Shown: piece by piece, positions 23,201 through 32,356 of the stretch | Numbering within the stretch: the first letter of the stretch is position 1 | Layout: every line of letters starts with the position of its first letter | DNA from: Aedes albopictus | Lineage: Eukaryota; Arthropoda; Insecta; Diptera; Culicidae | NCBI RefSeq assembly: GCF_035046485.1 | Contig: NC_085136.1 | Span: 162,499,963 to 162,563,962 of the forward strand | Length of the DNA stretch: 64,000 nt | Direction: 5' to 3' | Translations under genes and position numbers: made by a program | The notes under the pieces: generated by a model | The model's input: only the letters and a program-made list of their open reading frames with translations | Databases searched by the model: none | Told to the model about the DNA's origin: nothing

Positions 23201-23848
23201 TACTTCTGTTCAGATAGCCAGGCTGCTATTAAAGCACTTGCTTCGGCCAACTCCAGGTCGAAGATAGTTATCGCTTGTCGAACTCAAATCGAGGAGCTGA
23301 ATTCAGCAAACGCTGTTCACCTTGTATGGGTACCTGGCCATTCTTCCATCGCTGGAAATGAATTGGCTGATGAGTTAGCTCGCACTGGAGCATCACATGA
23401 CTTCATTGGCCCTGAGCCAGCTATTCCGGTATCCAAGTGTTGGGTAAAGCTTCAGATTGACATCTGGGCTGCCACTCAGCACAAACAATACTGGAATAGT
23501 TTGGAGTCATGTCGTCAAACCAAATTGTATAGTGCTGAGCCATCTCTACGGGTGGCGAAGTATCTAACTAATCTGTCTAAGCAGAATTGCAGCATGCTGG
23601 TCAAAGCATTGACTGGCCACTGCCGACTCAGTTATCACATGGCGAATATTCAGCAAGCTGATTCATTTGCCTGTGATAGCTGTGAATCCGATTATGGAAC
23701 TTCGTATCATTTGATATGTAACTGTCCAGTTTTCGCGCAACTGCGTTTCCGAGTATTCGGTAAACACTTATTAAGTGAAACTGACTTCAGAAACCTGAAT
23801 CTTCAGGATATTCTGTTGTTCTTAACCCGCTGTGGTAAAGAGCTATAG
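20204..23848 (+). CDS. Lian-like LINE polyprotein: endonuclease, reverse transcriptase, RNase H
   Basis: This 1214-codon frame is uninterrupted. The endonuclease spans residues 1 to about 235 (QINLQHKR, VQEPY with catalytic Glu, SDANAHH, SDHRY near 220). The reverse transcriptase lies at about 470-780, with SFRPISLTS, LDIEGAFDNV, CPQGGVLSPLLWN and the catalytic FADD at 669-672. RNase H lies at about 938-1065 (YTDGS, AEIFAL, CSDSQAA, GNELADELA). A Cys/His cluster (CDSCESDYGTSYHLIC) is near 1165. The frame opens with GTG at 20204. The preceding in-frame stop is at 20183 and no ATG occurs before the endonuclease core, so initiation must be unusual. The protein nicks target DNA and copies its RNA there. 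It appears intact. Confidence 0.9.
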   Translation: MATVKIAQINLQHKRTATINLCRLMQNGTAQVALVQEPYFRKGNFYLGNLVNPVFATFSKHEMANSRVMPRACVLVNNAIVATLISELTTRDVCAITIDVSVGNLNRKYVYCSVYLPHDEPSPTDVFKQVIAYCNSKGLPLIVGSDANAHHIIWGSSDINLRGSSLMEYLSSTDLALLNIGNRPTFMVSTREEVLDITLCSTRISHELTNWHVSDEESLSDHRYIFFEHLNVTSQTLRFRNPRSTNWDLYTDLVAAKFHGYSPSIDTPSDLDDAVDTTTTFIMEAFEEACPLRSVKITRGTPWWNSDLAKLRKQCRKSWNRRRSAGSEAFRSARMAYRKALRSAERSGWKNLCTNVSSLSEVSRLNKILAKSKDFRVNELRLPNGDLTSSDEEVLECLFSTHFPGCVDITSSDDPDVFSCSYDSLASARSIVTIESIEWALNSFAPFKSPGADGIYPILLQKGFDYFKHVLKKLFVCSFATGYIPKSWRDITVKFIPKVGRASYEEAKSFRPISLTSFLLKCLERIVDHHIRDVHLANVPLHVNQHAYQSGKSTVTLLHKVVYDIEKAFAQKQSCLGVFLDIEGAFDNVPFDAILEAARSHGISPMISNWIHQMLKNRYLFSTLRLAGIRKLSVCGCPQGGVLSPLLWNLVADTLLRQLNNSGFPTYGFADDYLTLLVGMCISTLFDLMQNALQVVEGWCRQYGLSVNPSKTSIVLFTERRNRNGVRPLRLFDSEIDVTEQVKYVGVILDSKLSWTPHIEFRIKKACMAFGQCRRTFGTTWGLKPKYIKWIYTTVVRPILAYGCLVWWQKGEVRTVQSKLGHLQRMCLMAMSGAFSSTPTAALEVLFDVAPLHIHLKQEALSCTYRLRVLGLLEETPVNRTSTHTSLFPLLVNWDKIVLAPSDLTIACNFPYRTFSTKFPSREEWTSGYLERSISDGIVCYTDGSLLEGRAGAGVYSRELRLHQSYSLGRHCTVFQAEIFALMSGVQSALQQHVMGKVIYFCSDSQAAIKALASANSRSKIVIACRTQIEELNSANAVHLVWVPGHSSIAGNELADELARTGASHDFIGPEPAIPVSKCWVKLQIDIWAATQHKQYWNSLESCRQTKLYSAEPSLRVAKYLTNLSKQNCSMLVKALTGHCRLSYHMANIQQADSFACDSCESDYGTSYHLICNCPVFAQLRFRVFGKHLLSETDFRNLNLQDILLFLTRCGKEL

Positions 23849-24102
23849 GCTCTCTTTCGCTTTATGCGTTATTACAGTGCCCTTTTCAGGGCGCTGTTTG
23901 AACCCATTGTGGTACGCTTATGCGTTAGTACCCTCTTCCAGGGTATTTTTCCTATTTCCCTACCTGTCCCTATCCCCATCCAAATCCTTTTTCCTTCCTT
24001 TTCCCTCAGGTAGATGATGAAATAGGCTGTTATTTTGGCGATGGCACAAATGTCCCAAATGGAGGATAACGTGCCTCTGGAGCCGGCCTTCTGATACCTG
24101 AT

Positions 24103-24709
24103 ACCCGCCATAAGACCAAAGGGGCCCATCCTAAGATGCTCTTGAAGAGTTGTTTTTAAATTTCTCTTAAAACTTGTTGTACTTCCCAAGTTGTCCTCAA
24201 GGCGAATTGATCTCTCCTTGTAGAACTCTTCAAGTGTACGATAAAACGATAATAAATTTGTCAGTGTTGTTGCTGTTGCAGGTTTTATGTCGACAGAAAA
24301 GTTTGGTGAATTAAATTGACAAAAAAAAAACACACAATGAAAATGACACATTATTGTAATCGGGATTAATTTATTACACAAATTGGAAATATTTCCGTGG
24401 TGTAACAAGGATGCCAAATGCCAAGCAAAATTCATCGTATATATGTTGCAAGATACTTCCAAAAATTGCAACGCGCTTCCATTATAATGCACAAATAAAA
24501 TATTCAAAAATATTATTCCTGGTCGTGAGAACATTGTTCATGAGTTTTCTCAACATGGCTTCCATTGAAATCTGGGCCGGTGGTCGGTCCATTATCGATG
24601 GTTTTAATCAACATCACCATAAGATCGTCTTAAATTTCTTTCAACTCATGCCAGAGTTACAAGCATAACTCAAGAATACCTGGATTTATAACGTTCTCAA
24701 TGCAGCCTG
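24103..24709 (+). repeat. 607-bp direct duplication flanking the LINE, downstream copy
   Basis: Begins directly after the LINE tail (CTGATAC twice) and continues into the sequence expected from the opposite palindrome arm (ATTGGCGTCC). This copy therefore lies in the original flank. Confidence 0.95.
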
Positions 24710-24957
24710 ATTGGCGTCCATCAAGAACGTCTTAAATTTATTCCAACTTAAACAAGGGTAAGAAGTATTACTCCAGAGTACTTAGGTTTATAACGTTCTT
24801 AATGTAGGTTTATACAAACTCCGCCGAGAACGTTATAAATCGAGTATGCCAAGTTGTAAACAAACAATAAATTATCGCACCGCGGTGGATTTTCTGAGCC
24901 GCCCGTTCAATTTTATCATCCCCGGTACCATTTCTAACCAGGTAGGCCTTCTCCGAG

Positions 24958-25020
24958 AACCGGCCTCAAGGCGGCGCAGCGCCTCATTCCTCCGGTCAGC
25001 ATTTCCAACGGGTAAGTAGT
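24958..25020 (+). repeat. 63-bp block near the palindrome 1 centre (source copy)
   Basis: Starts AACCGGCCTCAAGGCGG and ends GGGTAAGTAGT. It is present in mirror form at about 25367-25429, and again in direct orientation at 31085-31147 just outside the right arm. Confidence 0.9.
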
Positions 25021-25168
25021 TTGTTGATTTTGCAGGTCGATAATTTGACCCCCGATTGCACGGAAATCAACGTCCTGGATGACCGAACGACCTCATTTCG
25101 GATGCTGCAACCGGAGGAATTTGGTACTGCACCGCGTTGAGGTTTTCCGGATAGGTGTTCTTGATTGA

Positions 25169-25172
<4 letters not shown>

Positions 25173-25214
<42 letters not shown>
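25173..25214. repeat. (TA)n at the centre of palindrome 1
   Basis: A self-complementary TA run of about 42 bp joins the two arms, leaving no unpaired spacer. AT-rich centres of this kind are prone to cruciform extrusion and template switching. Confidence 0.95.
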
Positions 25215-25218
<4 letters not shown>

Positions 25219-26409
25219 TCAATCAAGAACACCTATCCGGAAAACCTCAACGCGGTGCAGTACCAAATTCCTCCGGTTGCAGCATCCGAAATGAGGTCGT
25301 TCGGTCATCCAGGACGTTGATTTCCGTGCAATCGGGGGTCAAATTATCGACCTGCAAAATCAACAAACTACTTACCCGTTGGAAATGCTGACCGGAGGAA
25401 TGAGGCGCTGCGCCGCCTTGAGGCCGGTTCTCGGAGAAGGCCTACCTGGTTAGAAATGGTACCGGGGATGATAAAATTGAACGGGCGGCTCAGAAAATCC
25501 ACCGCGGTGCGATAATTTATTGTTTGTTTACAACTTGGCATACTCGATTTATAACGTTCTCGGCGGAGTTTGTATAAACCTACATTAAGAACGTTATAAA
25601 CCTAAGTACTCTGGAGTAATACTTCTTACCCTTGTTTAAGTTGGAATAAATTTAAGACGTTCTTGATGGACGCCAATCAGGCTGCATTGAGAACGTTATA
25701 AATCCAGGTATTCTTGAGTTATGCTTGTAACTCTGGCATGAGTTGAAAGAAATTTAAGACGATCTTATGGTGATGTTGATTAAAACCATCGATAATGGAC
25801 CGACCACCGGCCCAGATTTCAATGGAAGCCATGTTGAGAAAACTCATGAACAATGTTCTCACGACCAGGAATAATATTTTTGAATATTTTATTTGTGCAT
25901 TATAATGGAAGCGCGTTGCAATTTTTGGAAGTATCTTGCAACATATATACGATGAATTTTGCTTGGCATTTGGCATCCTTGTTACACCACGGAAATATTT
26001 CCAATTTGTGTAATAAATTAATCCCGATTACAATAATGTGTCATTTTCATTGTGTGTTTTTTTTTTTGTCAATTTAATTCACCAAACTTTTCTGTCGACA
26101 TAAAACCTGCAACAGCAACAACACTGACAAATTTATTATCGTTTTATCGTACACTTGAAGAGTTCTACAAGGAGAGATCAATTCGCCTTGAGGACAACTT
26201 GGGAAGTACAACAAGTTTTAAGAGAAATTTAAAAACAACTCTTCAAGAGCATCTTAGGATGGGCCCCTTTGGTCTTATGGCGGGTTTATGATTGAGTTGA
26301 TGTCGTTTTGCAGAGCAATTTGGTTTATGCATGGTTTTAAAGAATAGGTGTTGAAGAATACTTCAAAAGCATTATAAAAATAATTTTGTTACTTGGGTAT
26401 GGAAGCCTT

Positions 26410-26755
26410 CCGTGGATTCTTTAAGAACTTCTTCCTGGGATTTCTTCATAAAATCTGCTAGGGATTTTTAAAATTCCCCAAAGATTCCTCAAGAAACCTT
26501 TCTTTCCTAGATTTCTTTCAGAAATTCTTCCAAAAGTGTTCTCTACTAATTCTAACATTCCATCAAGTATTTCTTCACGAACAGCTGCTGCAATTCCTTC
26601 AAGAGTTAGTCCATGAATTCTATTTGAAATTCTTGCTGATATTTTCTCCCGGATTTTCATCAAGTATTCCTCCGGAAATTTCTGCAGGAATTCCTCCAGA
26701 GATTCTAGGATAATTTATTCTCGTGATTCCAGCGGGAATTCTTACAGAAATATCA
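26410..26755. repeat. Degenerate GAATTCC-type repeats (right arm)
   Basis: Mirror of 18560-18900 in palindrome 1. Confidence 0.7.
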
Positions 26756-27386
26756 ACAAAAACTGATGTAAAGGTTTCTTTTGGAATTTAATTCCAACCT
26801 GGTATTCAACAATGTTCATGGTTTGTCTAATGATTACTGAAAACAAATTTAATATTCTAGGAATTCCTTTACAGATTTAATATTCTAGGAATTTTCTTAC
26901 AGATCTTTTGTGAAATGTTTTGAAAAAACTTGAGAACACTTCTTTGTTGAGTTTATTGGAGAATTTTGGCGGAGCCTATTAAAATAATCGCCGAAAATTT
27001 ATAAAATACATCGTTTGAGGATTTCTGAAAACCCCTAAAACACAATTAAATATTTTTTGTAACAAAATTGAGTTGAAAAATCCAGAAACAAAAATTCAAA
27101 AAATTCTGTAAAATTTGCTGAAGAAAATTATGCATCATTTATGTTATAAATCTTAAATGTTCGTACTTATACTCGTATAAAAGAAATCAACTTCGGAATA
27201 TTGTTAGGTGATTCCCGTTGAAATTCCTAAAAAAAAATACACGAATGAAAAACATTATGAGAAAACAAAAAAAAATAGGGGAATTTGTTTCTTGTGCAAC
27301 TTTTAAAGAAACTTTGAAAAAAAAAATGAATACCTAACTACAAAATTTAGCAAATTAACAATGTCGCGGGGCGCCAACCTGGATGC

Positions 27387-29480
27387 TTGCCAAGGGCGCC
27401 ATGGGACCACGCTACGGCTCTGGCCATAGGTAGTACCTCGGCTACAGCACTAGGCTTTGCGACTCCGAATCACAGAAACGACTGGTACGAAGGCGAATGT
27501 GAACAGTTGAAAAACGAGAAGAATGCAGCATGGGCGAGAATGCTGCAACACCGTACGAGAGCGAATGAGGCACGTTACAAACAGGCGCGGAACAGGCAGA
27601 GCTCAGTCTTCCGGTTGAAGAAGCGCCAGCAGGAAGAACGAAATCGTGAAGCGATGGAAGAGCTGTACCGCGCTAAGGACACACGAAAGTTCTACGAGAA
27701 GCTGAACCGCTCGCGCAGAGGCTTCGTGCCACAAGCCGACATGTGCCGAGATAATTACGGGAATATTCTCACGAGCGAGCGTGAGGTGGTCGACAGATGG
27801 CGGCAACATTACGATGAGTACCTCAATGGCGACGTTGCAAGTACCGAAGGTGGCGTGGTAACAGATTTAGGAGTATGTGCACAGGACGAAGGACTTCCGG
27901 CCCCTGACCTCCAAGAAATTGAGGAGGAGGTTGGCCGGTTGAAAAACAACAAAGCCGCTGGGGCAGATCAACTACCAAGCGAGCTTCTAAAATACGGTGG
28001 AGAAGCACTGGTGAGAGCACTACACTGGGTCATTACCAAGATTTGGGAGGAGGAAGTAATACCGGAAGAATGGATGGAAGGTATCGTGTGTCCCATCTAC
28101 AAAAAGGGCGACAAGTTGGATTGCGGGAACTATCGCGCGATCACACTACTGAGCGCTGCCTACAAGGTACTCTCTCAAATTTTATGCCGCCGTCTATCAC
28201 CGATTGCAAGAGAGTTCGTGGGGCAATATCAGGCTGGATTCATGGGTGAACGCGCTACAACGGACCAGATGTTCGCCATCCGCCAGGTGTTGCAGAAATG
28301 CCGTGAATACAACGTGCCCACACATCACTTGTTCATCGATTTCAAATCGGCGTATGATACAATCGATCAAGCACAGCTATGGCAGATTATGCACGGATAC
28401 GGATTCCCGGATAAACTGATACGATTGATCAAGGGGACGATGGATCGAGTGATGTGCGTAGTTCGAGTATCAGGGACACTCTCGAGTCCCTTCGAATCTC
28501 GCACGGCAAGGTGGTGGTCTTTCGTGCTTGCTGTTCAACATTGCGTTAGAGGGTGTAATTAGGAGAGCGGGGATTAACACGAGTGGTACGATTTTCACGA
28601 AGTCCGTTCAGCTGCTTGGTTTCGCTGATGATATTGATATTATTGCTCGTAAATTTGAGACGACGGCGGAAACGTACATCCGACTAAAGAGTGAAGCCAG
28701 GCGAATTGGATTATCCATTAATGTGTCGAAGACAAAGTACATGATGGCAAAGGGCTCCAGTGAGGAATCACCGCGCCCGCCACCCCGAATTTATATAGAC
28801 GGTGATGAAATCGAGGCGGTTGAAGAATTCGTGTACTTGGGCTCACTGGTGACCGCCGACAACGACACCAGCAGAGAAATTCAGAGGCGCATTGTGGCAG
28901 GAAATCGTGCTTACTTTGCAACTTACTCCGCAAAACTCTACTATCGAATAAAGTTCTCCGTAACACGATGTTAACTATCTACAAAACGCTGATTAGACCG
29001 GTCGTCTTCTATGGGCACGAAACATGGACCCTACGTGAATAGGACCAACCCATGGAGTTTTCGAACGGCAGGTGTTGCGTACCATCTACGGCGGAGTGCA
29101 GATGGAAGACGGGACTTGGAGAAGGCGAATGAACCACGAGCTGCATCAGCTGCTAAGAGAACCAACCATCGTCCATACCGCGGGAGGCTACGGTGGGCGG
29201 GTCACGTCATCAGGATGTCAGATAGCAACCCGACTAAAATGGTTCTCGAGAGTCATCCGACCGGTACAAGAAGACGTGGAGCGCAGCGAGCTAGGTGGAT
29301 CGACCAAGTGGAGGACGATCTGCGGACCCTGCGCAGAGTGCGGAGCTGGAGACAAACAACAAGACAATGGAGATGGCTACTATGTACAGCAGAGGCCACC
29401 CCGGCCTTAGCCTGATTGGGTTGGGTTGGTTGCAACATACCCGCACAGGAAGTAGTACATCGCGCACCAGAGAGTGTTAC
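27387..29480 (+). pseudogene. RTE-type LINE, 5' truncated and frameshifted (right arm)
   Basis: Mirror copy of the left-arm element, carrying the same deletion near 28500 and the same later frame breaks, so the damage predates the palindrome. Blocks at 27387-28562, 28528-28974 and 29090-29415 carry the linker, FIDFKSAYD, FADDIDIIA and the C-terminal Arg-rich tail. There is no Transib-like insertion here, so the C-terminus is continuous across TTGTACCGGTCGG at about 29260. A few substitutions separate it from the left copy. Confidence 0.8.
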
Positions 29481-29538
29481 ATTTGTCAATGTTCCATTAA
29501 AATAAAATAAAAATTAAATGTATTGTAATTTGTTTGCA

Positions 29539-31084
29539 TGTTAGGAGCTAGGAATTTTGCATTATAATTAAATTGTTTTTGGAAATTAAACCGCCCATTG
29601 GCACGCCGTCCGCTACCAATGCCGCTGATGTACACCGGCTACCACTGAAAATGCAGTTGGCATTCATGGTGGGCAGGAAACGGGTCGAATGTGAGAGACT
29701 GGGAGAGAAAGTCCTCCAACTTGGGGCTTGGCGAAGCTAGAGCGCAACTGCTGAGGGGAGTAAGTTTTGAGCTAGCGAAGCGTGCGGTTGTGAAATAGCG
29801 AATCGATCAAGTGAGGTCCATCGTGGGCCATATTAAGAATTTGGTGCCTGGAGACCCATAGCCAGATTTCAGTGTAGTGTGGCCTACAATAGGGTAGTGA
29901 GTCGAAACCCTAGGAAGAATTCGAATTGGAATTGTGATTGTATGTGCCATCCGGTGGTTTGAAGCCAGAGATGCTGCAAGCTCACCGAGCAGCGAGCATA
30001 CTCTGGGAAAACGTTATTCCCTCGATTTCGCTAACACGTGCGTGAAAGCCTAAACGAAGTTCGAACAGTTTCTTGCGATGAGATACCCTTAAGAAGCCGC
30101 GAGTGACCAATATCATAGGGACGCAGATTCCCGCCAATTCCGTCGCGACGCGTGTGCTCTTCCCCGTGTGCTCAGATGCCGATTCCTTGTGTCGGTACCT
30201 CCGATGTCCATACTTCCATCGGCGGCGGTGTGATCGCTGAGAGCGGAGCGGCGCGGGCCCATCATAAATTACACTCCTGAACGGCAGAGTAGGCAGCCCC
30301 TGAGGCAAGGTAAGTTGCATGCGAACCCCAAAGTTATATTTAATGTAACATTTACTTAATGTCCCATAAATTAAAATAAATTTCATCCACATTGTATTAG
30401 TTTTGCATGTTAGGAGTTAGATTTTTCCTATAAAAAATTGTAAATAAAACCGCCCATTTACACGCCGTCCGCTACCAACGCCGCCTGACTACCAGCTACC
30501 ACACGACAGTTGGTATGCATGCCTTGGAGGAAACCCGGCGTTTATAAGAGAGAGAGAAGAAAAAAAAACTATTGGGGGGCTTGATGGAGCTAGAGCTCCA
30601 TTGCTCAGCCTCTTTTGGACTTGAGCCAGTTCCCAGTACGGACGTAAAATTGAGTCGGTCGAAAGAAAAGTGAATAGAGACAAACCAATAGATATTGTGC
30701 GAGTGAGTTCATGAAGTGCCGAAAAGGGTAGGGAGTGAAACTTACTCTTGAAGATTTGCGACTTTATCCCTATCCCGGAAAAGCGATCGTTTAATCGGTG
30801 CGACACGTGCAAAAATCCGTGAGTTAACTCCGCAGTAGGGGGCTAAGATCTAGTGGTTCCCGTGAATCCGTGAAACCGACGACAAAGCTAAGCAGGCGGA
30901 CCACCCTAGTTCGCGCGAATTTGTGAGTCGTATCCGAATCGGGGTTTCGAAGATCCGCTATTACCCGCGTGTGTTTCGTGAGTGCCCCATTGCCGGGATT
31001 GCATCTCGGCGCCTTCATCCCGACGCCCAAGCTATCACCACCAGCGGCGACGACGCGAGAGGAGCGACGGCGAGGGCCCAACGT
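29539..31084 (+). repeat. Two tandem 0.87-kb LTR/leader-like units (right arm)
   Basis: Mirror of 12723-14271. Unit A is 29539-30408 and unit B starts at 30409 (TGTTAGGAGTTAG). Unit B is cut at 31084 and continues into a 63-bp block copied from the palindrome centre, so its own splice-donor end is lost here but kept in the left arm. Confidence 0.55.
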
Positions 31085-31147
31085 AACCGGCCTCAAGGCG
31101 GCGCAGCGCCTCATTCCTCCGGTCAGCATTTCCAACGGGTAAGTAGT
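31085..31147 (+). repeat. 63-bp block at the outer edge of palindrome 1 (copy)
   Basis: Identical to 24958-25020 by eye. Palindromic homology ends at this block's first base, so it marks the right breakpoint. Confidence 0.9.
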
Positions 31148-32274
31148 AGTACTTGGGTAATAAACCTTAAGAAAAAATTTGGAAGGAATCAATGTCAGAT
31201 TTTCCAACGAATACCTGGAGAAATCCCTGAATGAATTCGAAATTTATGATTTTTTGAAGTAGTTAATAAGGAAGTTCATGGGAGATTTTCTAACGGAATT
31301 CTACCAGAAGTATATTGAGCAATCCCTAGTGAGCATGGAATAAGTTTCTTAGGCATCAATGGAGGTTTTTCTGATCGATGTGATAGATTTTTTACAAGGG
31401 AATCTATAAATGACTTTCTGAAGAAAAATTTAGTCGAATTTCTCAAAAATTCCATAAAAGACTGGAAGAATTTTCATGAAGAATTTTTGGGATTTCTAAC
31501 AAAACCTATGCAGTATTTTCCAGAAGAAATCCATGGAGGAACTACTGACAAAATCTATTGAAGGGTTTGTAGGCACCTAATCCCTAATTATATTTTTGCA
31601 GGAATCACTATACGAATTCCAAAGAAAATTTTGGAACTCTAAAGAAATTATGGGAGAATATTCAATAACATCCTTGGAAAAATATCGGGAAGAATCCTTC
31701 GACTAATTTCTGAATAAACTTCTAGATAACTTTCTGAAAGCCTCTCTGGAGGAATTTCTAAATGAATTTAGAAACGTCTTCGAGATATTTCAAGAAAAAT
31801 CTTCAGAAGAACTTATGATTTGAAATTTGTTTTAAAGAACCCCTGAAGGAGTATCTGAAAGAATTTCTAGATAAATTTCAGATATATATTTTGAAAGATT
31901 TTCTGAAGAAAAAAAATCCAAACATATACCTGGTGGAATTTATAAAGGAATTCCTAGAATATAAAATTTGTTTTGGAGAAATGAAAATAAAAAAAATACT
32001 CACTGGTAGTTTATATTTTTGAGTAAAAACAGCTTGAAAGATTTCCTAGTTTCCTAGTTTTAAAGTTTAAGCCTAAAGAAACATTTACTGGAAATAAAAA
32101 TTGGATGAACTTAAAGAGCATTAGGAATTTTCAGAAAGAAACATTCACTAGACTTTCGGAAGCTTATTGGTTTTGTTTTGCTCAATAAAAACTAAAACAG
32201 CTTCTCAAAACAAAAAGCACACTCTTAAAATCGTCTAAAAAATCTATTTTTTTGAAAATACGGAAGGACAAAAA
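31148..32274. repeat. Non-coding stretch with degenerate GAATTTC/AGAAATT repeats
   Basis: Many imperfect copies of a short GAATTTCTGAAG-like motif between about 31200 and 31960. The rest is AT-rich. No gene is seen. Confidence 0.6.
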
Positions 32275-32354
32275 ACACATGATCAATCTTCATTCATTTA
32301 TTTAGTATTACATCAAATTCAAGATAAAACTGAATCAACAATATTTCTCCATAA
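32275..32354 (-). pseudogene. 3' end of the RTE LINE beyond the Tigger-like insertion
   Basis: When the Tigger-like element and one TA are removed, the RTE frame from 34698 continues here for 11 sense codons and stops at TGA (32321-32319). An A/T-rich tail (ATAAATGAATGAAG) ending near 32275 follows. The perfect frame agreement shows that this is the missing C-terminus. Confidence 0.75.
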
Positions 32355-32356
32355 TA

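Larger units (their letters stand above)
19634..24102 (+). mobile_element. Lian-like (LOA-clade) LINE, apparently full length
   Basis: The 4469-bp insertion has borders given by the 607-bp flanking duplication and the empty site in the opposite arm. It has a 570-bp leader, one long ORF and a 250-bp 3' region ending in two CTGATAC units in place of poly(A). A single-ORF LINE with endonuclease, reverse transcriptase and RNase H fits the Lian family described from Aedes aegypti; the family name is recalled and not checked by alignment. The ORF is intact, so this copy is recent. Confidence 0.8.
12727..25172. repeat. Giant palindrome 1, left arm
   Basis: This arm is the reverse complement of 25215-31083. 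Near the centre, positions x and 50387-x correspond. Outside the LINE insertion the sum becomes about 45312, and outside the Transib-like insertion about 43810. The two drops (about 5076 and 1505 bp) equal the two insertions found only here. Elsewhere the arms differ by scattered single substitutions and 1-3-bp indels (for example HQV versus RQV and RKH versus RQH in the RTE reading frames). Homology ends at about 12727, where the opposite arm meets unrelated sequence at 31085. Confidence 0.93.
25215..31083. repeat. Giant palindrome 1, right arm
   Basis: Mirror copy of 12727-25172 lacking both insertions (5.87 kb). It gives the pre-insertion state for the Lian-like LINE (single copy of its target at about 25678-26285) and for the Transib-like element (intact TACCG site at about 29262-29266). 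Confidence 0.93.

Noticed and set aside
25011..25044. A tiny intron between GTAAGTAGT and TTTTGCAG near the palindrome centre
   Set aside because: At under 30 bp it is far below functional intron size; the donor-like motif is more easily explained as part of a repeated block.
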